This document shows, piece after piece, positions 35,576-46,290 of a stretch of 64,000 nt of DNA. Positions within the stretch are counted from its first letter, which is position 1, and each line of letters starts with the position of its first letter. The notes beneath the pieces were generated by a model. The model did no database searches, was not told the origin of the DNA, and saw only the letters and a program-made list of their open reading frames with translations. The position numbers and the translations under genes were made by a program. Source of the stretch: Ornithinibacillus scapharcae TW25 (lineage in GTDB: Bacteria; Bacillota; Bacilli; Bacillales; Amphibacillaceae); the NCBI RefSeq assembly GCF_000190475.1, contig NZ_AEWH01000041.1, forward strand, positions 39,448 through 103,447. Direction: 5' to 3'.

Positions 35576-38500
35576 CTACAATTCATTTAACACTTCAAGA
35601 GATCGATATAGCATCATGGCGGCTTCAGCTCTTGTCGCATAATCTTGTGGTGCAAATTTGTTCCCTGGCTTTCCGGAAATAATTCCAAGTTTAGCCGCTT
35701 CCTTAACTGCTGTATCAGCAAACTTACTGACTTGTGAATCATCTACAAATTTCACCGTTTCTTCGATGTCTTTTGATAAATCCTCGTTCACATGATTCAC
35801 TGCTCGGGTAATCATGACTGCCATTTGCTCACGAGTAATCCTAGCACTTGGATGAAATTTATTATCATTAATTCCCTTAACAATACCAGCATGATACGCT
35901 GCTTCAATTCCGGCATACGACCAAATGTTTTTAATTGTTACATCTTTAAATATGCCTTCAAATTCATCCGTCGGCAAGTTCAATGCTCTTGCAATTAAAA
36001 CTGCAAATTCCTCACGAGTAATATCACCATTTGGATTAAAGATATTTTCGGAAGTACCGGTTGTGATAGAACGTGAAGCTAACACCTCCACCTGATCTTT
36101 TGCCCAGTGATTTTTGATATCGGTAAATGTGATATCATTCTCCATAACGACAAATTTTGAGAAGTGATGTGTCTTGAAAATAAACTTACCATCCTTATAT
36201 GTTCCACCTAGAAAGTCTAATTTACTACCATTTACATAATAGACTGCAGCCTTACGTTTATCCTTCATTTTTGCAATCGACACTGGAACCGTAATCTCAA
36301 TTGGTTCAGTAAATCGTGATACCGTTGTTTTCTTACCGTCCTTTTCCATTGTAATAAAGAACTCATATACATCCGAAATAGCAACTCCTTTTCCAGGAAC
36401 ATCCTTATGATCTGCTATTCCAACATGAATGCTAATAGAATCTGGTAAAGTTTCAGCAAGTTTTTTCAAGACTGCGTTCGGTATCACTAAATGAACATCT
36501 CCAGCTTTCACAACTAAAGATTTAGAAGAATCCGCCACCTTTTGTAAAGCTGCTCTTGTTATTTTTACTTCCACTTCAGGATCTCTCTCTGTCGGAGAAG
36601 AAACTGTAACTTCTACTTTCGTTACTTTGGAGTCATCGACCTGGTCACCAATATCCTTTTCGTCAATAATAAGTTCATTATGGATTGGTGGCACTGGAAC
36701 AGTAATTCCTCCTCCACCTCCCGGATTCCCTTCACCAGGAGTTTCTCCTTTCTCGTCAGGAACTTTAATGATGACTGTAGTTAACGGATCCAACGTTAAT
36801 GTTCCGTCTATTAATGTAAAACCAGACTCTTCCGAAACCGCCTCTGTACCTGCTTCGTCATTATCGACAACAACTATTCCAGTCGAAAAGTCATCATCAC
36901 CTAGTGTTAATGTACGAGATTTATTGTCAGCATTAACAAATACATAATAGTCACCTGTACCATCTGTTGATTGATTTTTATAGGCAATTAGTAAATCTGT
37001 CGAATTGATTTCAGGTATATCTAGCAATTTCACATTTTCATTGACTAGTCCTTGCTCTCCTAGGCGAAATGCATTCGTAGATTTACGTAACTCTATTAAA
37101 CCTTTTGTATACTCCTGAGTGGTTGTATTAATAGGATACGAATCCACATTAGTTGCTTTTTGCCAATCGAATTTATTAATCGCATCTGATGAATCATAGG
37201 AATCATGGATAAAATAAGGATTGGTAAACGGTTGGTTATTCACATCAACCAAAATATGATATTTTTGCTCTGGTACACCCTCACCTAACCACTGTTTTGT
37301 TCGTCCATATTCTTGTCCTGCATGAATAAATGCCGTACCCTGAGCAGTTAAAATCAATGCATTTCCTATCCGAATACGTTTATGAATTTCCAAATTATTT
37401 TCCGGATTTTCCGGGTCCTTCTTAATCGATTGTGCAATGACATCATATAGAGGTAAGTTGTCATGTGCAGCGATATATTGAACCATATCACCTGGATCAT
37501 CTTCTGCCGTGTTAGATGGCTGACCTTTAATATTAGCGAAAATCACATCAATATTACGGGCACCACCCGTTAAGAACCTAGGCTCTCCTTCCGAACCGAA
37601 ACCAGATTTTAATTCATTGCGAATTTCATCAGAAAATACACCTACATCATTTGTTTTATCCATCCAATCTTGATCCGCTCCCATACCGATTAGAGAAGGA
37701 TCAGATAAATGACCTGAAAATGTGCGCCAGCCCTCCCCGATAAATAATGCATTCGGATTAATTTCCGCTGCTGCATCATAGGCATTTTGAATCGCTGGAT
37801 AGCTGGCATCTCCCATCATATCAAAACGCATACCGTCTATCTTAAACTCATCAAACCAATATTTTACGGAATCAACCATTAGTTTTTCGGACATATGATG
37901 ATTTGTTGCTAAATTATTACCAAATCCACCTAGGAAATTACCTTCCGCATCCTGGAAGTAATAATAATTTGGTACGATATCGTTTAGAATGCTTACTTGT
38001 GCTGTATGTGTGTATACCACATCCAGTACAACACCCATTCCCGCATCGTGAATTGCATCTATTAGAGTCTTTAATTCTTTAATTCTTCGTTCTGGATCTG
38101 TTGGGTCTTCTGAGTAAGCTCCATCCGGGGAGAAGTAATTATGGGGGTCATATCCCCAGTTATATTCATTTCCACCAGCGGAATAGTCAAGTTCTCTTTG
38201 CCCCATAGCTGTTTCATCACCATAGTACCAAGCCATTACTGGTAATAATTGAACATGAGTTACACCAAGTGACTTTATATAGTCAAGCTTATCGATAAAT
38301 GCTTCATAGGAACCCCATCTGGCAGTTAAATCCCCTTCAATGGAAGGATCAGATGTAAAATCACGCACGTGAACTTCATAAATGATAGCATCCTCTCTTT
38401 TTTCATAGCCATCGATCGACGCATGGCTAAACCCCTCTGGATTAGTACCTTCTAAGTCCACAATAGCAGCTTTCCCTACTTTGTCACCATCCGCTCCTGC

Positions 38501-41500
38501 ATTACCTTGAGTATTGACTGTGAAGGCTGCCATCGATTTTGCATACGGGTCTAAAACTGTTTTCGTGATACCATCATTTGTTACCTCATATTGATAGTAG
38601 TATCCTCTTAAGTCTGTTACTCCAAGGTCACTTGCTTTAATGTCTGCGGACCAAACACCTTTTTCACCTAGACTTAGTTCAATACCACTGCCAATTGGTG
38701 TTGTTGCATCCTCTTTATCAAAGAAGTTTGCTACAACTTTACTAGCTTTAGGAGCCCATAATTTTAATGTTACATCCCCAGCATGATAGGTTGCTCCTAG
38801 ATCATCCCCACCATAAGCATATTGGGAATCTAGTAACCTCCAGCCAGATTCAGCTGTAACTGTACGCCCTGCAAAGGTTATCGTTAAAGGTAATTTTTCT
38901 ATATTAAATGATGCTTTTACCTCTACAGCTTTATCACCTGTGATTTCAGCACCTGTTACCTCAATATTATTTCCATCGGCATCTTTTATCTCTAGACTGT
39001 CTTGGATTTGATTAACATTTAAGCCTTCTGTCATCGTAAAGTTCAATAGAATTGTATCCTCAGAAACTACTTCAGCAGAGGTAATACCTGTAGCCAAGTC
39101 CCAATATGGTGATACATATACATTATCATCACCTTGTCTCACCCAAAGATGATGATATCGATCAAGTAGGTTAAACGTTTTATCTCCTCCGTCTTTACCA
39201 TTGTCACCTTTAGATTCATCTAATACAATAAAGCCCAACTTTTTGGCATTTTCCTTTAGCTTGATATCCACATAGGCACCATATTGATCTCTTCCTGTAA
39301 AATCCTTAGCGTCTGTTGGCCAGACAACACTTGGATTCTCAACATCTTCCCAAATCCAGGCACCAAAATTATCATAATTTCCATCATCACGGACATAGTG
39401 TATCCGAACCGTATCCTCTGGAATCTCTACTGGTTCGAAAATATACACTTCATCAGAACCTTGTTTTATCCAAAGCTCATTAATTTCTGGATTTGTTATG
39501 GTAAAACCTTTGTCACCAGCGTCTTTACCTGAATCACCCTTTGTCACATCCATTACAAGGAACCCGATGTTTTTCGCCCCTTCAGCAAGCTCAATATCTA
39601 CGTATGCTCCATAGCTATCAAACGTTTCAAACATAGTAGCCCCTATAGGCCAGTTTGCTGATGGCTCAGCCACATCATTCCAATTCCAGATTCCATAGTT
39701 ATCATAATCACCGTTTGTACGGTTATAATGGATTCGAATATGATTATCAGGAATCTCCTTACCAGATTCTGGAGCCTCTCCATTATCATCTGTTTTCACT
39801 TCGGTAATTGTACCGTCATTAACCGTTAACAGAACTGTACCACCATCCATATTGGCAGGAATGGTTAAATTAATCTCTCCATTTTCATTAGGACTAAATG
39901 TTTCACCACTGTAATGATCGGTTACAGCCGCTGCTTGACCATCAACCGTTAAGGTTACTTTCCTTGCTTCATTGGATACGTTCAAACCAACATATACAGA
40001 ATCATCCTGATAACTCCTTTTAAATAATACGTACTTTCCACTATTGGAGCCACCGATTGTTGTTCTATCTCCTTTAGCGAAGACTTCTGAATGGTCGCCC
40101 CTAAAATTCAAGACCTTCGTATAGTGAGCTAAAATATCATTTCCTTCAACTTTTCCCCAATTAAAATCTCTTCGATTATCGTAATACGGATAATTATTTG
40201 CACCGGTTTGCCCAATCTCTTCTCCGTAATAAATAACCGGCTGACCTTTAGCGGTTACTTGAAGTGCTGCAGCAACCTTCAATTTGCCTTCATCCCCACC
40301 AACTGAATGGAGAAACCCGTCCTCATCATGGCTTCCTAAAAATTGGCCAAGAGTTGCCGTGTTGTCCATTTCTACATTACGGGCAACTAACTGATCATTG
40401 GCACCCATAACATCTCCATTTACAAAGTTCTTTGCAACTTCTTTAAAATTAAAATCTAAAAGGGAATCCATCATACCTGTGTCCAGGTAACCATAGTCAT
40501 TATGAACACTAGCCCCCCACGCCTCACCAATCATTTTATGCTCTGGCATTTTTTCCGTAATAGCATTCTTAAATGCCATCCATGTTGTATTTTCAACATG
40601 TTTTACGGTATCAACACGGAAGTAATCAATTGTGTTGCCATTAGGGGTTCTAGCTTTATCAATCCAATCTGTTTGCCATTGAATGATCTGCTCACGAACA
40701 GCTGGATCTTCAGTTCGAATATCCGGAAGTCCAGATAATTCACCAACGACTTCATCTGAACCAACATTAGCACCTTGTCTTAGCAAGTTACGAAAAGCTG
40801 TACGGTCTTCATCCGTTGGAAATCCTACCGGAGGATTCTCAATTTCTCCATCAATATCCTTCAGTCCATAACCAGTATGATTTAACACGACATCCACCAT
40901 TATTTTAATGCCACGGGCATGTGCTTCATCAATTAATGTATGAAAATCCTCTATTGTTCCAAAGTGTGGATTTAGCTCCCCAAAGTCGCTTGCCCAATAA
41001 CCATGGTTTGCATAGAAAGGTTCTCCTTCTACATTTGAACCAACATCATGTTTTATATTCTCAACAATTGGGCTAATCCAAATCGTATTAACTCCCAACT
41101 GATCTAAGTAATCTAGTTTTTCTGTAATACCTTTAAAATCTCCACCATGATATGTACCACCCTTACTCCTGTCATAATTCATACCATATGGATCATCATT
41201 TTCTGTATTCCCATTAAAGAATCTGTCTGTCAACATGAAATAAATAATCGCTTCATCCCAATCAAAATCTTCATCACCGACAGACTGTCTTGTTTTTACT
41301 TCAACAGATGTCGTCCCTGTAAAACGATTACCAAAAGAATCAATTACCGTCAAAGGTATACTTTTGATTCCAGCAGTGACATCATCATCTACCGCTATCG
41401 TAATCGCACCTAAACTAGGATCTATTCTTAACGCATTAGATCCTCCTAATGCAGATATATCGGCATACATTTCCTGTATGTGATTCCCATCTACAAACCC

Positions 41501-42310
41501 TTCTACATCAACGCTTAAGACCGCATTTTGGTTATAATCTATAGCGTTCGGTGTTACATTTCCAGACACCGTTAAATCTGCTCTATAATAACTAACTTTA
41601 GAAACACCGTCGACCGTATTATAAGGATCATTCACTTTTTTCGTATTACCATTCATCGTTACGTTATAATGATAAACTGTTTCACCGTTTTCCAAATTGT
41701 TATATGTAACTACGAATCTCTCATTCTCTGGCTCATACTCCATCTCATATGTTTCGCCATTTATCTCTAACTCTACCTTTTCAATACTGTCCATCGCATC
41801 CTGTTGGAAAAGCTCCTTATCACGATAATAAAACGTAGCATTCCCATCTTTCACGACCGGCGCAGAGCCATCTGGGACAATACGAACTTCTTCTGTTCCA
41901 CTTGTAATATAAACTTTGGTTAGCAAGTCATTTTTGTTTACTTTAATAAAGCGATCACCGAACTCCTTAACCGCCGTATCCCAATTATCTGTACTACGAA
42001 GAACAAATCCGAATTGTTCCGTCTCAGTTGCAACAGCAATATTAGCTATCGCCTTATCCCCATCATACGTTTCAAAATCAATTTGATCCTCTTTAACACC
42101 AGTATTCCATACCCAAATGTTCCAATCAGTAAAATTTTGATCTTCGCGTATATACGTAAAACGCACAGTTCGTTGCCCAGTCTCTGCCCCACTGGTAACG
42201 CTTACATTTTCTGCAAATACTAATTGAGTAGGTACAAAAGGAGCCCACAAACTCCATAACATAATTGCAATCATAACGATAGAAAAATTTCGCTTCGAAT
42301 CCCTTTTCAT
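35576..42310 (-). CDS. Surface-anchored bifunctional alpha-amylase/pullulanase
   Basis: This 2244-residue exported enzyme has, in order: a signal peptide (1-34); CBM41-like module (48-148); GH13 alpha-amylase (about 353-760) with catalytic Asp567 (YFRVDTVKH), Glu596 (MIGEAWG) and Asp662 (GSHDEDG); two adjacent CBM41 modules (855-957 and 965-1065); a CBM48-like domain (1170-1290); GH13 pullulanase (1300-1740) with YNWGYDP (1383), Asp1497 (GMRFDMMGD), Glu1526 (FIGEGWR) and Asp1617 (AAHDN); a Pro/Gly linker (about 1855-1870); and three SLH repeats (2060-2240) for cell-wall binding. Both active sites are complete, so it should cut alpha-1,4 bonds in one domain and alpha-1,6 bonds in the other. 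The start at 42310 follows AAGGAGG; an earlier start at 42370 would lengthen the signal peptide with charged residues. A cre-like site lies upstream. Confidence 0.93.
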   Translation of the reverse strand: MKRDSKRNFSIVMIAIMLWSLWAPFVPTQLVFAENVSVTSGAETGQRTVRFTYIREDQNFTDWNIWVWNTGVKEDQIDFETYDGDKAIANIAVATETEQFGFVLRSTDNWDTAVKEFGDRFIKVNKNDLLTKVYITSGTEEVRIVPDGSAPVVKDGNATFYYRDKELFQQDAMDSIEKVELEINGETYEMEYEPENERFVVTYNNLENGETVYHYNVTMNGNTKKVNDPYNTVDGVSKVSYYRADLTVSGNVTPNAIDYNQNAVLSVDVEGFVDGNHIQEMYADISALGGSNALRIDPSLGAITIAVDDDVTAGIKSIPLTVIDSFGNRFTGTTSVEVKTRQSVGDEDFDWDEAIIYFMLTDRFFNGNTENDDPYGMNYDRSKGGTYHGGDFKGITEKLDYLDQLGVNTIWISPIVENIKHDVGSNVEGEPFYANHGYWASDFGELNPHFGTIEDFHTLIDEAHARGIKIMVDVVLNHTGYGLKDIDGEIENPPVGFPTDEDRTAFRNLLRQGANVGSDEVVGELSGLPDIRTEDPAVREQIIQWQTDWIDKARTPNGNTIDYFRVDTVKHVENTTWMAFKNAITEKMPEHKMIGEAWGASVHNDYGYLDTGMMDSLLDFNFKEVAKNFVNGDVMGANDQLVARNVEMDNTATLGQFLGSHDEDGFLHSVGGDEGKLKVAAALQVTAKGQPVIYYGEEIGQTGANNYPYYDNRRDFNWGKVEGNDILAHYTKVLNFRGDHSEVFAKGDRTTIGGSNSGKYVLFKRSYQDDSVYVGLNVSNEARKVTLTVDGQAAAVTDHYSGETFSPNENGEINLTIPANMDGGTVLLTVNDGTITEVKTDDNGEAPESGKEIPDNHIRIHYNRTNGDYDNYGIWNWNDVAEPSANWPIGATMFETFDSYGAYVDIELAEGAKNIGFLVMDVTKGDSGKDAGDKGFTITNPEINELWIKQGSDEVYIFEPVEIPEDTVRIHYVRDDGNYDNFGAWIWEDVENPSVVWPTDAKDFTGRDQYGAYVDIKLKENAKKLGFIVLDESKGDNGKDGGDKTFNLLDRYHHLWVRQGDDNVYVSPYWDLATGITSAEVVSEDTILLNFTMTEGLNVNQIQDSLEIKDADGNNIEVTGAEITGDKAVEVKASFNIEKLPLTITFAGRTVTAESGWRLLDSQYAYGGDDLGATYHAGDVTLKLWAPKASKVVANFFDKEDATTPIGSGIELSLGEKGVWSADIKASDLGVTDLRGYYYQYEVTNDGITKTVLDPYAKSMAAFTVNTQGNAGADGDKVGKAAIVDLEGTNPEGFSHASIDGYEKREDAIIYEVHVRDFTSDPSIEGDLTARWGSYEAFIDKLDYIKSLGVTHVQLLPVMAWYYGDETAMGQRELDYSAGGNEYNWGYDPHNYFSPDGAYSEDPTDPERRIKELKTLIDAIHDAGMGVVLDVVYTHTAQVSILNDIVPNYYYFQDAEGNFLGGFGNNLATNHHMSEKLMVDSVKYWFDEFKIDGMRFDMMGDASYPAIQNAYDAAAEINPNALFIGEGWRTFSGHLSDPSLIGMGADQDWMDKTNDVGVFSDEIRNELKSGFGSEGEPRFLTGGARNIDVIFANIKGQPSNTAEDDPGDMVQYIAAHDNLPLYDVIAQSIKKDPENPENNLEIHKRIRIGNALILTAQGTAFIHAGQEYGRTKQWLGEGVPEQKYHILVDVNNQPFTNPYFIHDSYDSSDAINKFDWQKATNVDSYPINTTTQEYTKGLIELRKSTNAFRLGEQGLVNENVKLLDIPEINSTDLLIAYKNQSTDGTGDYYVFVNADNKSRTLTLGDDDFSTGIVVVDNDEAGTEAVSEESGFTLIDGTLTLDPLTTVIIKVPDEKGETPGEGNPGGGGGITVPVPPIHNELIIDEKDIGDQVDDSKVTKVEVTVSSPTERDPEVEVKITRAALQKVADSSKSLVVKAGDVHLVIPNAVLKKLAETLPDSISIHVGIADHKDVPGKGVAISDVYEFFITMEKDGKKTTVSRFTEPIEITVPVSIAKMKDKRKAAVYYVNGSKLDFLGGTYKDGKFIFKTHHFSKFVVMENDITFTDIKNHWAKDQVEVLASRSITTGTSENIFNPNGDITREEFAVLIARALNLPTDEFEGIFKDVTIKNIWSYAGIEAAYHAGIVKGINDNKFHPSARITREQMAVMITRAVNHVNEDLSKDIEETVKFVDDSQVSKFADTAVKEAAKLGIISGKPGNKFAPQDYATRAEAAMMLYRSLEVLNEL

Positions 42311-42404
42311 GTTTTCCCAATCCTCCTTATATTTTTGTGAAAACAATTGCACTAGGTATTCTGTTAACATTCAAACCAAGGTAGTAGACTAATATAATAA
42401 TTTA

Positions 42405-42418
42405 GGCAAACGTTTTCA
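42405..42418 (-). promoter_or_regulatory. cre-like site upstream of amylopullulanase
   Basis: TGAAAACGTTTGCC (minus strand) matches the CcpA consensus except in two end positions and has a palindromic AAACGTTT core. It overlaps a possible -35 TTGCCT. A MalR-type operator is an alternative. Confidence 0.6.
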
Positions 42419-42602
42419 TAAATGTATTTTTATTCTAAGTTACAAAGGAAAAACTATCAAGGGGAAAACCCACAAAGGGGCAAAAAGTTCTATAAAAATT
42501 TTACACATAGAGTATTATCAAAACTTAATAAGGATTTTCTCTTCTTCCGCCTCACACCTATACATCTTACGAATAAGATAAGATAAAAAAGGAATGAGAT
42601 AA

Positions 42603-43224
42603 TTGCCTACCTTCCCTGTTCAAATAATCCCCTTATCGGTTAGTGCTGGTTTACAGAAGAATGTCTATTATCCTCAAGTTATCCATATGCAAAATCAATT
42701 ACTAGAAAAATCTATCAATCAAGCAATTATAAACGAAACACAAGCTCTAATAAATTTACAAGTGGCTGACATGCCATCTTCGGTAGTGGAAATGCTTGGA
42801 ACATTTGAATTAAAAAATAATCAACGAGAAGTTTTGAGCCTCTCTCTTACGAATTACACATACCACGATAAGGCAGCACATGGGATGACATATATAAAAT
42901 CATTAAACTTTGATTTATTAGCCAAGAAGAAACTTGATTTAAAGGATTTATTCAAACAAACCTGGTAGTCCGTATATCGAACGACTATCGGCAATCATCA
43001 AAGAACAAATCAAACAACGTGACATCCAACTAATAGAAGATTTTACCGAAATTAGTCCTAACCAGGATTTTTACATTGCTGATAAAAGCTTAGTCATTTA
43101 TTTCCAACTGTATGAAATAACGCCATATGTTTATGGATTTCCAATGTTTCCAATTTCCGTTTATCAAATTCAAGATATTATTAGGGAAGATGGACCATTA
43201 GGGCGTATGGCGGAAAATAATTAA
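42603..43224 (+). pseudogene. DUF3298/DUF4163 (RsiV C-terminal-like) protein, frameshifted
   Basis: The first frame (TTG start behind AAAGGAATGAG) encodes MPTFPVQIIPLSVSAG to LKDLFKQTW and stops at 42968. The next frame continues GSPYIERLSAIIKEQIKQRD to GRMAENN at 43224. This two-part region matches the DUF4163 plus DUF3298 fold found in RsiV-like and exported proteins. The break is a tandem CAAACAAA at 42953-42960; removing one CAAA restores LKDLFKPGSPYIERL and a protein of about 206 residues. No signal peptide is seen. It looks like a recent slipped-strand mutation. Confidence 0.75.
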
Positions 43225-43330
43225 CCATTGGAAAGAGTTATGCACTTATCATAAGCATCACTACTCCCAACTACACACTACTAATATGTTAAAATGGATT
43301 CTAGAATTCTATTACTGGACGGTGCTAGCT

Positions 43331-44041
43331 TTGGAGAATGTAAAGTTAAAAGAAATTGATTTATATGAGCCGATTAACAAGTACTTCAAGCGTAAAGGCT
43401 ATGAAGTCTATGGTGAAGTAAAAGACTGTGATGTTGCAGTTATAAAAGATGATCTGTTAATTATAGTGGAATTAAAATTGAACTTAAGTGTGGACCTACT
43501 CATACAAGCTACCAAAAGACAACGGTTGTCCGAGCATGTATATATCGCTATTCCTAGACCGAAAAAGCACAACCCTCGCTCCAAAAAATGGCGGGATACT
43601 TGCCACTTAATACGAAGATTAGAATTAGGTCTAATCCTTGTTTCGTTTACAGAAAAGCAAAGAAGAGTGGAAGTTGTCTTGGAGCCAACACCTTTTCATC
43701 GTCCAATCAGTGCGGGAAAAGCCAAATACCTTAGACAGGCCATTATAAAAGAAATCAATGGACGTAGTGGAGACTATAATGTTGGTGGTTCTTCTAGAAA
43801 ACAAATTATGACTGCTTACAGAGAAAGCTGCATTCAAATTGCTAGCTACCTGGAGGAGCATGGGGAACTATCACCAAAAGAATTATTACAACTGGGAACA
43901 AATAAGAAAACCCAATCAATTTTAAGTAAAAACTATTATGGATGGTTTGTACGTATTCGAAGAGGCATCTATGCACTCAGCGCAAAAGGTAAACGAGAAA
44001 TAAAGGAATACCCTGATCTTGTAGCATATTACCGTAAATAG
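43331..44041 (+). CDS. DUF2161-like PD-(D/E)XK-type protein
   Basis: The 236-residue protein begins MENVKLKEIDLYEPINKYFK and shows GEVKDCDVAVIKDDLLIIVELKLN. This Asp...Val-Glu-Leu-Lys arrangement is the PD-(D/E)XK nuclease core, as in the DUF2161 family annotated as putative phosphodiesterases. A basic middle (PRPKKHNPRSKKWRDT) and a C-terminal winged-helix-like half follow. The TTG start at 43331 has GGACGGTG six bases upstream; an ATG at 43286 in the same frame lacks a ribosome site. The biological target is unknown; a nucleic-acid role is inferred from the fold. Confidence 0.75.
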   Translation: MENVKLKEIDLYEPINKYFKRKGYEVYGEVKDCDVAVIKDDLLIIVELKLNLSVDLLIQATKRQRLSEHVYIAIPRPKKHNPRSKKWRDTCHLIRRLELGLILVSFTEKQRRVEVVLEPTPFHRPISAGKAKYLRQAIIKEINGRSGDYNVGGSSRKQIMTAYRESCIQIASYLEEHGELSPKELLQLGTNKKTQSILSKNYYGWFVRIRRGIYALSAKGKREIKEYPDLVAYYRK

Positions 44042-44082
44042 CATCAAAATGTTTTGTATAGTTTTCGATTCTACTTATATCG

Positions 44083-44116
44083 TAAAAAAAGGGGACTCCA
44101 AACAGAGTTCCCTTTG
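44083..44116. terminator. Terminator after DUF2161 gene
   Basis: AAAGGGGACTC pairs with GAGTTCCCTTT (one G-T pair) with a flanking A-run; convergent genes lie on both sides. Confidence 0.65.
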
Positions 44117-44193
44117 CCTTTATATTGTTTGTAGAGTGCGAAATTTAAACCGCCAAAGCTACTTCTTTTGTTCAAACTACCGCTTTATAGCCC

Positions 44194-46290
44194 TCAACTT
44201 ATCCTATTCATTAATTCGTATTGACGAAGCTTTACTTCGAAAAAGGTAAGTGGATCACGATATATTTCTGGCTTTTCTTGTATTATAGCGAGAGAAGTTT
44301 GATGTTCCTCCATTTCACCTTGTACTTGCTCTCTAACATAATTAAGTACTTCATAAGAACCGGAGAAAAACTTATTTATATCCCAATCCATCGATCCTTC
44401 GAATAATTCTAATTGTTGGATAAATGGCGTTACTATTTCTTGTGTTATTTGATTATAATCCTGGGTCTCAATGTAATTCTTATATTTACTATAGAGCTTC
44501 TCTTTGTTTTTGGAAATGGAACCGAGTATTTTTCCTGCTCCTTTTAAGAACAACTGATAAGGGTTATTACGTAACATGACATTTGCATTTTCTAGGTGAA
44601 TCATTCCTCTAGCAATACGTTCCATATCTCTTTTCCAATCATCTAGCACCTTAAAGTCACCCTCTAATACAATCATCTCTCTCCCATATGGATCATTAAA
44701 ATCTTCACTGATTTCAGCCAGTCTTACCTGACTATCACTTAACTCTCTTTCACAATCCTTTACCCATACTTGAATGGCATTACTAAATTCCTGCAGCGCA
44801 GTTGTTTCCAAGTAAGATTGAAGCTTCCTATTCATCTCATTATTGAGATCAACATGAAGTTTACCAAAGTCACTATCTACATGGATTAATTCAGAACAAC
44901 TTCGAAGTAGCTCTGACAACGTCCGTAATAAATTTTGAGTGTAATCATTTTTAATGTTTTGGAAGGATGTTCTTATAACTTCTACTTTTTCCTTTTCCAA
45001 TTTACCTAACTGTTGTTGTATGTCTTGAAGATTTGCAAGTTGCTCTTCGTTCCAACTCACTTTCTCCATTATTTCATTTTCTACTTCTACCTGTTTCTCA
45101 ATCAGAAATTCTATTGCCTGCTTAATTACATTTCGGATTTTAGAAGGACTTGCCACATCGATGTTATACTCCTCTATCATAGGCAGAATACATTCTGATA
45201 ATTCTTCTAAGAGGTTTTCTTTCTCTGCCCAATCTTTAATGGATTCAAAGAGCTTAATCCCATCTTCTCTATTGGTTTGGTGGACATTCGAACTTTCAAA
45301 ACGACTTTCCGCCTCTATGAGCAGCGAAGTATTAAGATCCGATGGAAACATCTCATTCCAAGCCAGAATTGCAGATGAGGAAACTAATGTATCTGAATCA
45401 GAGGATAAGCTTAGCCAATTTGTTAAATGAATTTGTACCAGCGTGGATATGTCCCCAATTAGAAACTTTCCGCTAATTAGTTCAAAGTAGGCTTCTGTGT
45501 AAAGGCTTGGTAGCTTCTTCCACATATAAGCTTCTTCCACATGATTCTCCATTAGGAAATGGTTAATCTCTCTTAGCCACAACATATAATAGTCGCTCTC
45601 TTTATAACTGTTCCACAATACTTCCGTAAAGGTTTCAAATTGTAACTTATCGATATGTAATAAAGACGCTAGTACTTTTTTAAAGTATTCTGGTTCATAA
45701 TTCCTTGTAAGACCTTGCACCACATACTCTTCTAAAGCTACAAACCATGATAGCGACTCCGTTCGAACTGCCTCCTGCACGGCAAGTTGAATAGCATGGT
45801 TCCAATCCTGGATATCTTCGAAAAAGACTTTAGCTATTTCTGTAACACCCGAATAATCTGGATTTAGGCTTACTGCCTGTTGTATCGTATCAACAGCATT
45901 CTCATAATCACCTTGTTGAACATACAAAGAAAATAACTGCAGTAGAACTTCTGCATTCAACTCAATTGATTGGGTATCTATTTCTTTATAATATTTCTCT
46001 GCATCATCTATTAAGTCCATTTCAAAATGGGCATCAGCAATATTTTTTTGTGCCCAAGGAATGAATTTATCATCTAAGGCTTGTCCCCATTTGTAAATTG
46101 CCGCTTCATAATCATGATGCATGAAATATACTTCCCCTTGAGCAAAACGAATCGCTGATAAATTCGGTCGATTTTTTTGCATTTCGTTCATATACATTTT
46201 ACCTAATATTTCAATTGGATGAATCAGTTCATGTTCTTCAATCAATGTCTGATAAAAAGTTTTATTCATTAATTTTTTTTCAAATGTCAT
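44194..46290 (-). CDS. Large TPR-containing protein, unknown function
   Basis: The 698-residue cytoplasmic protein has TPR-like helix pairs in residues 50-200 (AIRFAQGEVYFMHHDYEAAI, LLQLFSLYVQQGDYENAVDT). A long helical middle follows, then a coiled coil around residues 390-450 and a helical C-terminus ending DPLTFFEVKLRQYELMNRIS. The C-terminal half resembles helical parts of bacterial dynamin-like proteins, but there is no GTPase motif in this gene and no such partner nearby. It appears to be transcribed alone. I do not recognise a named family. Confidence 0.7.
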   Translation of the reverse strand: MTFEKKLMNKTFYQTLIEEHELIHPIEILGKMYMNEMQKNRPNLSAIRFAQGEVYFMHHDYEAAIYKWGQALDDKFIPWAQKNIADAHFEMDLIDDAEKYYKEIDTQSIELNAEVLLQLFSLYVQQGDYENAVDTIQQAVSLNPDYSGVTEIAKVFFEDIQDWNHAIQLAVQEAVRTESLSWFVALEEYVVQGLTRNYEPEYFKKVLASLLHIDKLQFETFTEVLWNSYKESDYYMLWLREINHFLMENHVEEAYMWKKLPSLYTEAYFELISGKFLIGDISTLVQIHLTNWLSLSSDSDTLVSSSAILAWNEMFPSDLNTSLLIEAESRFESSNVHQTNREDGIKLFESIKDWAEKENLLEELSECILPMIEEYNIDVASPSKIRNVIKQAIEFLIEKQVEVENEIMEKVSWNEEQLANLQDIQQQLGKLEKEKVEVIRTSFQNIKNDYTQNLLRTLSELLRSCSELIHVDSDFGKLHVDLNNEMNRKLQSYLETTALQEFSNAIQVWVKDCERELSDSQVRLAEISEDFNDPYGREMIVLEGDFKVLDDWKRDMERIARGMIHLENANVMLRNNPYQLFLKGAGKILGSISKNKEKLYSKYKNYIETQDYNQITQEIVTPFIQQLELFEGSMDWDINKFFSGSYEVLNYVREQVQGEMEEHQTSLAIIQEKPEIYRDPLTFFEVKLRQYELMNRIS

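Noticed and set aside
38000-42300. Several plus-strand frames of 60-100 codons opposite the amylopullulanase
   Set aside because: All are antisense shadows of a gene whose domains and catalytic residues are unambiguous.
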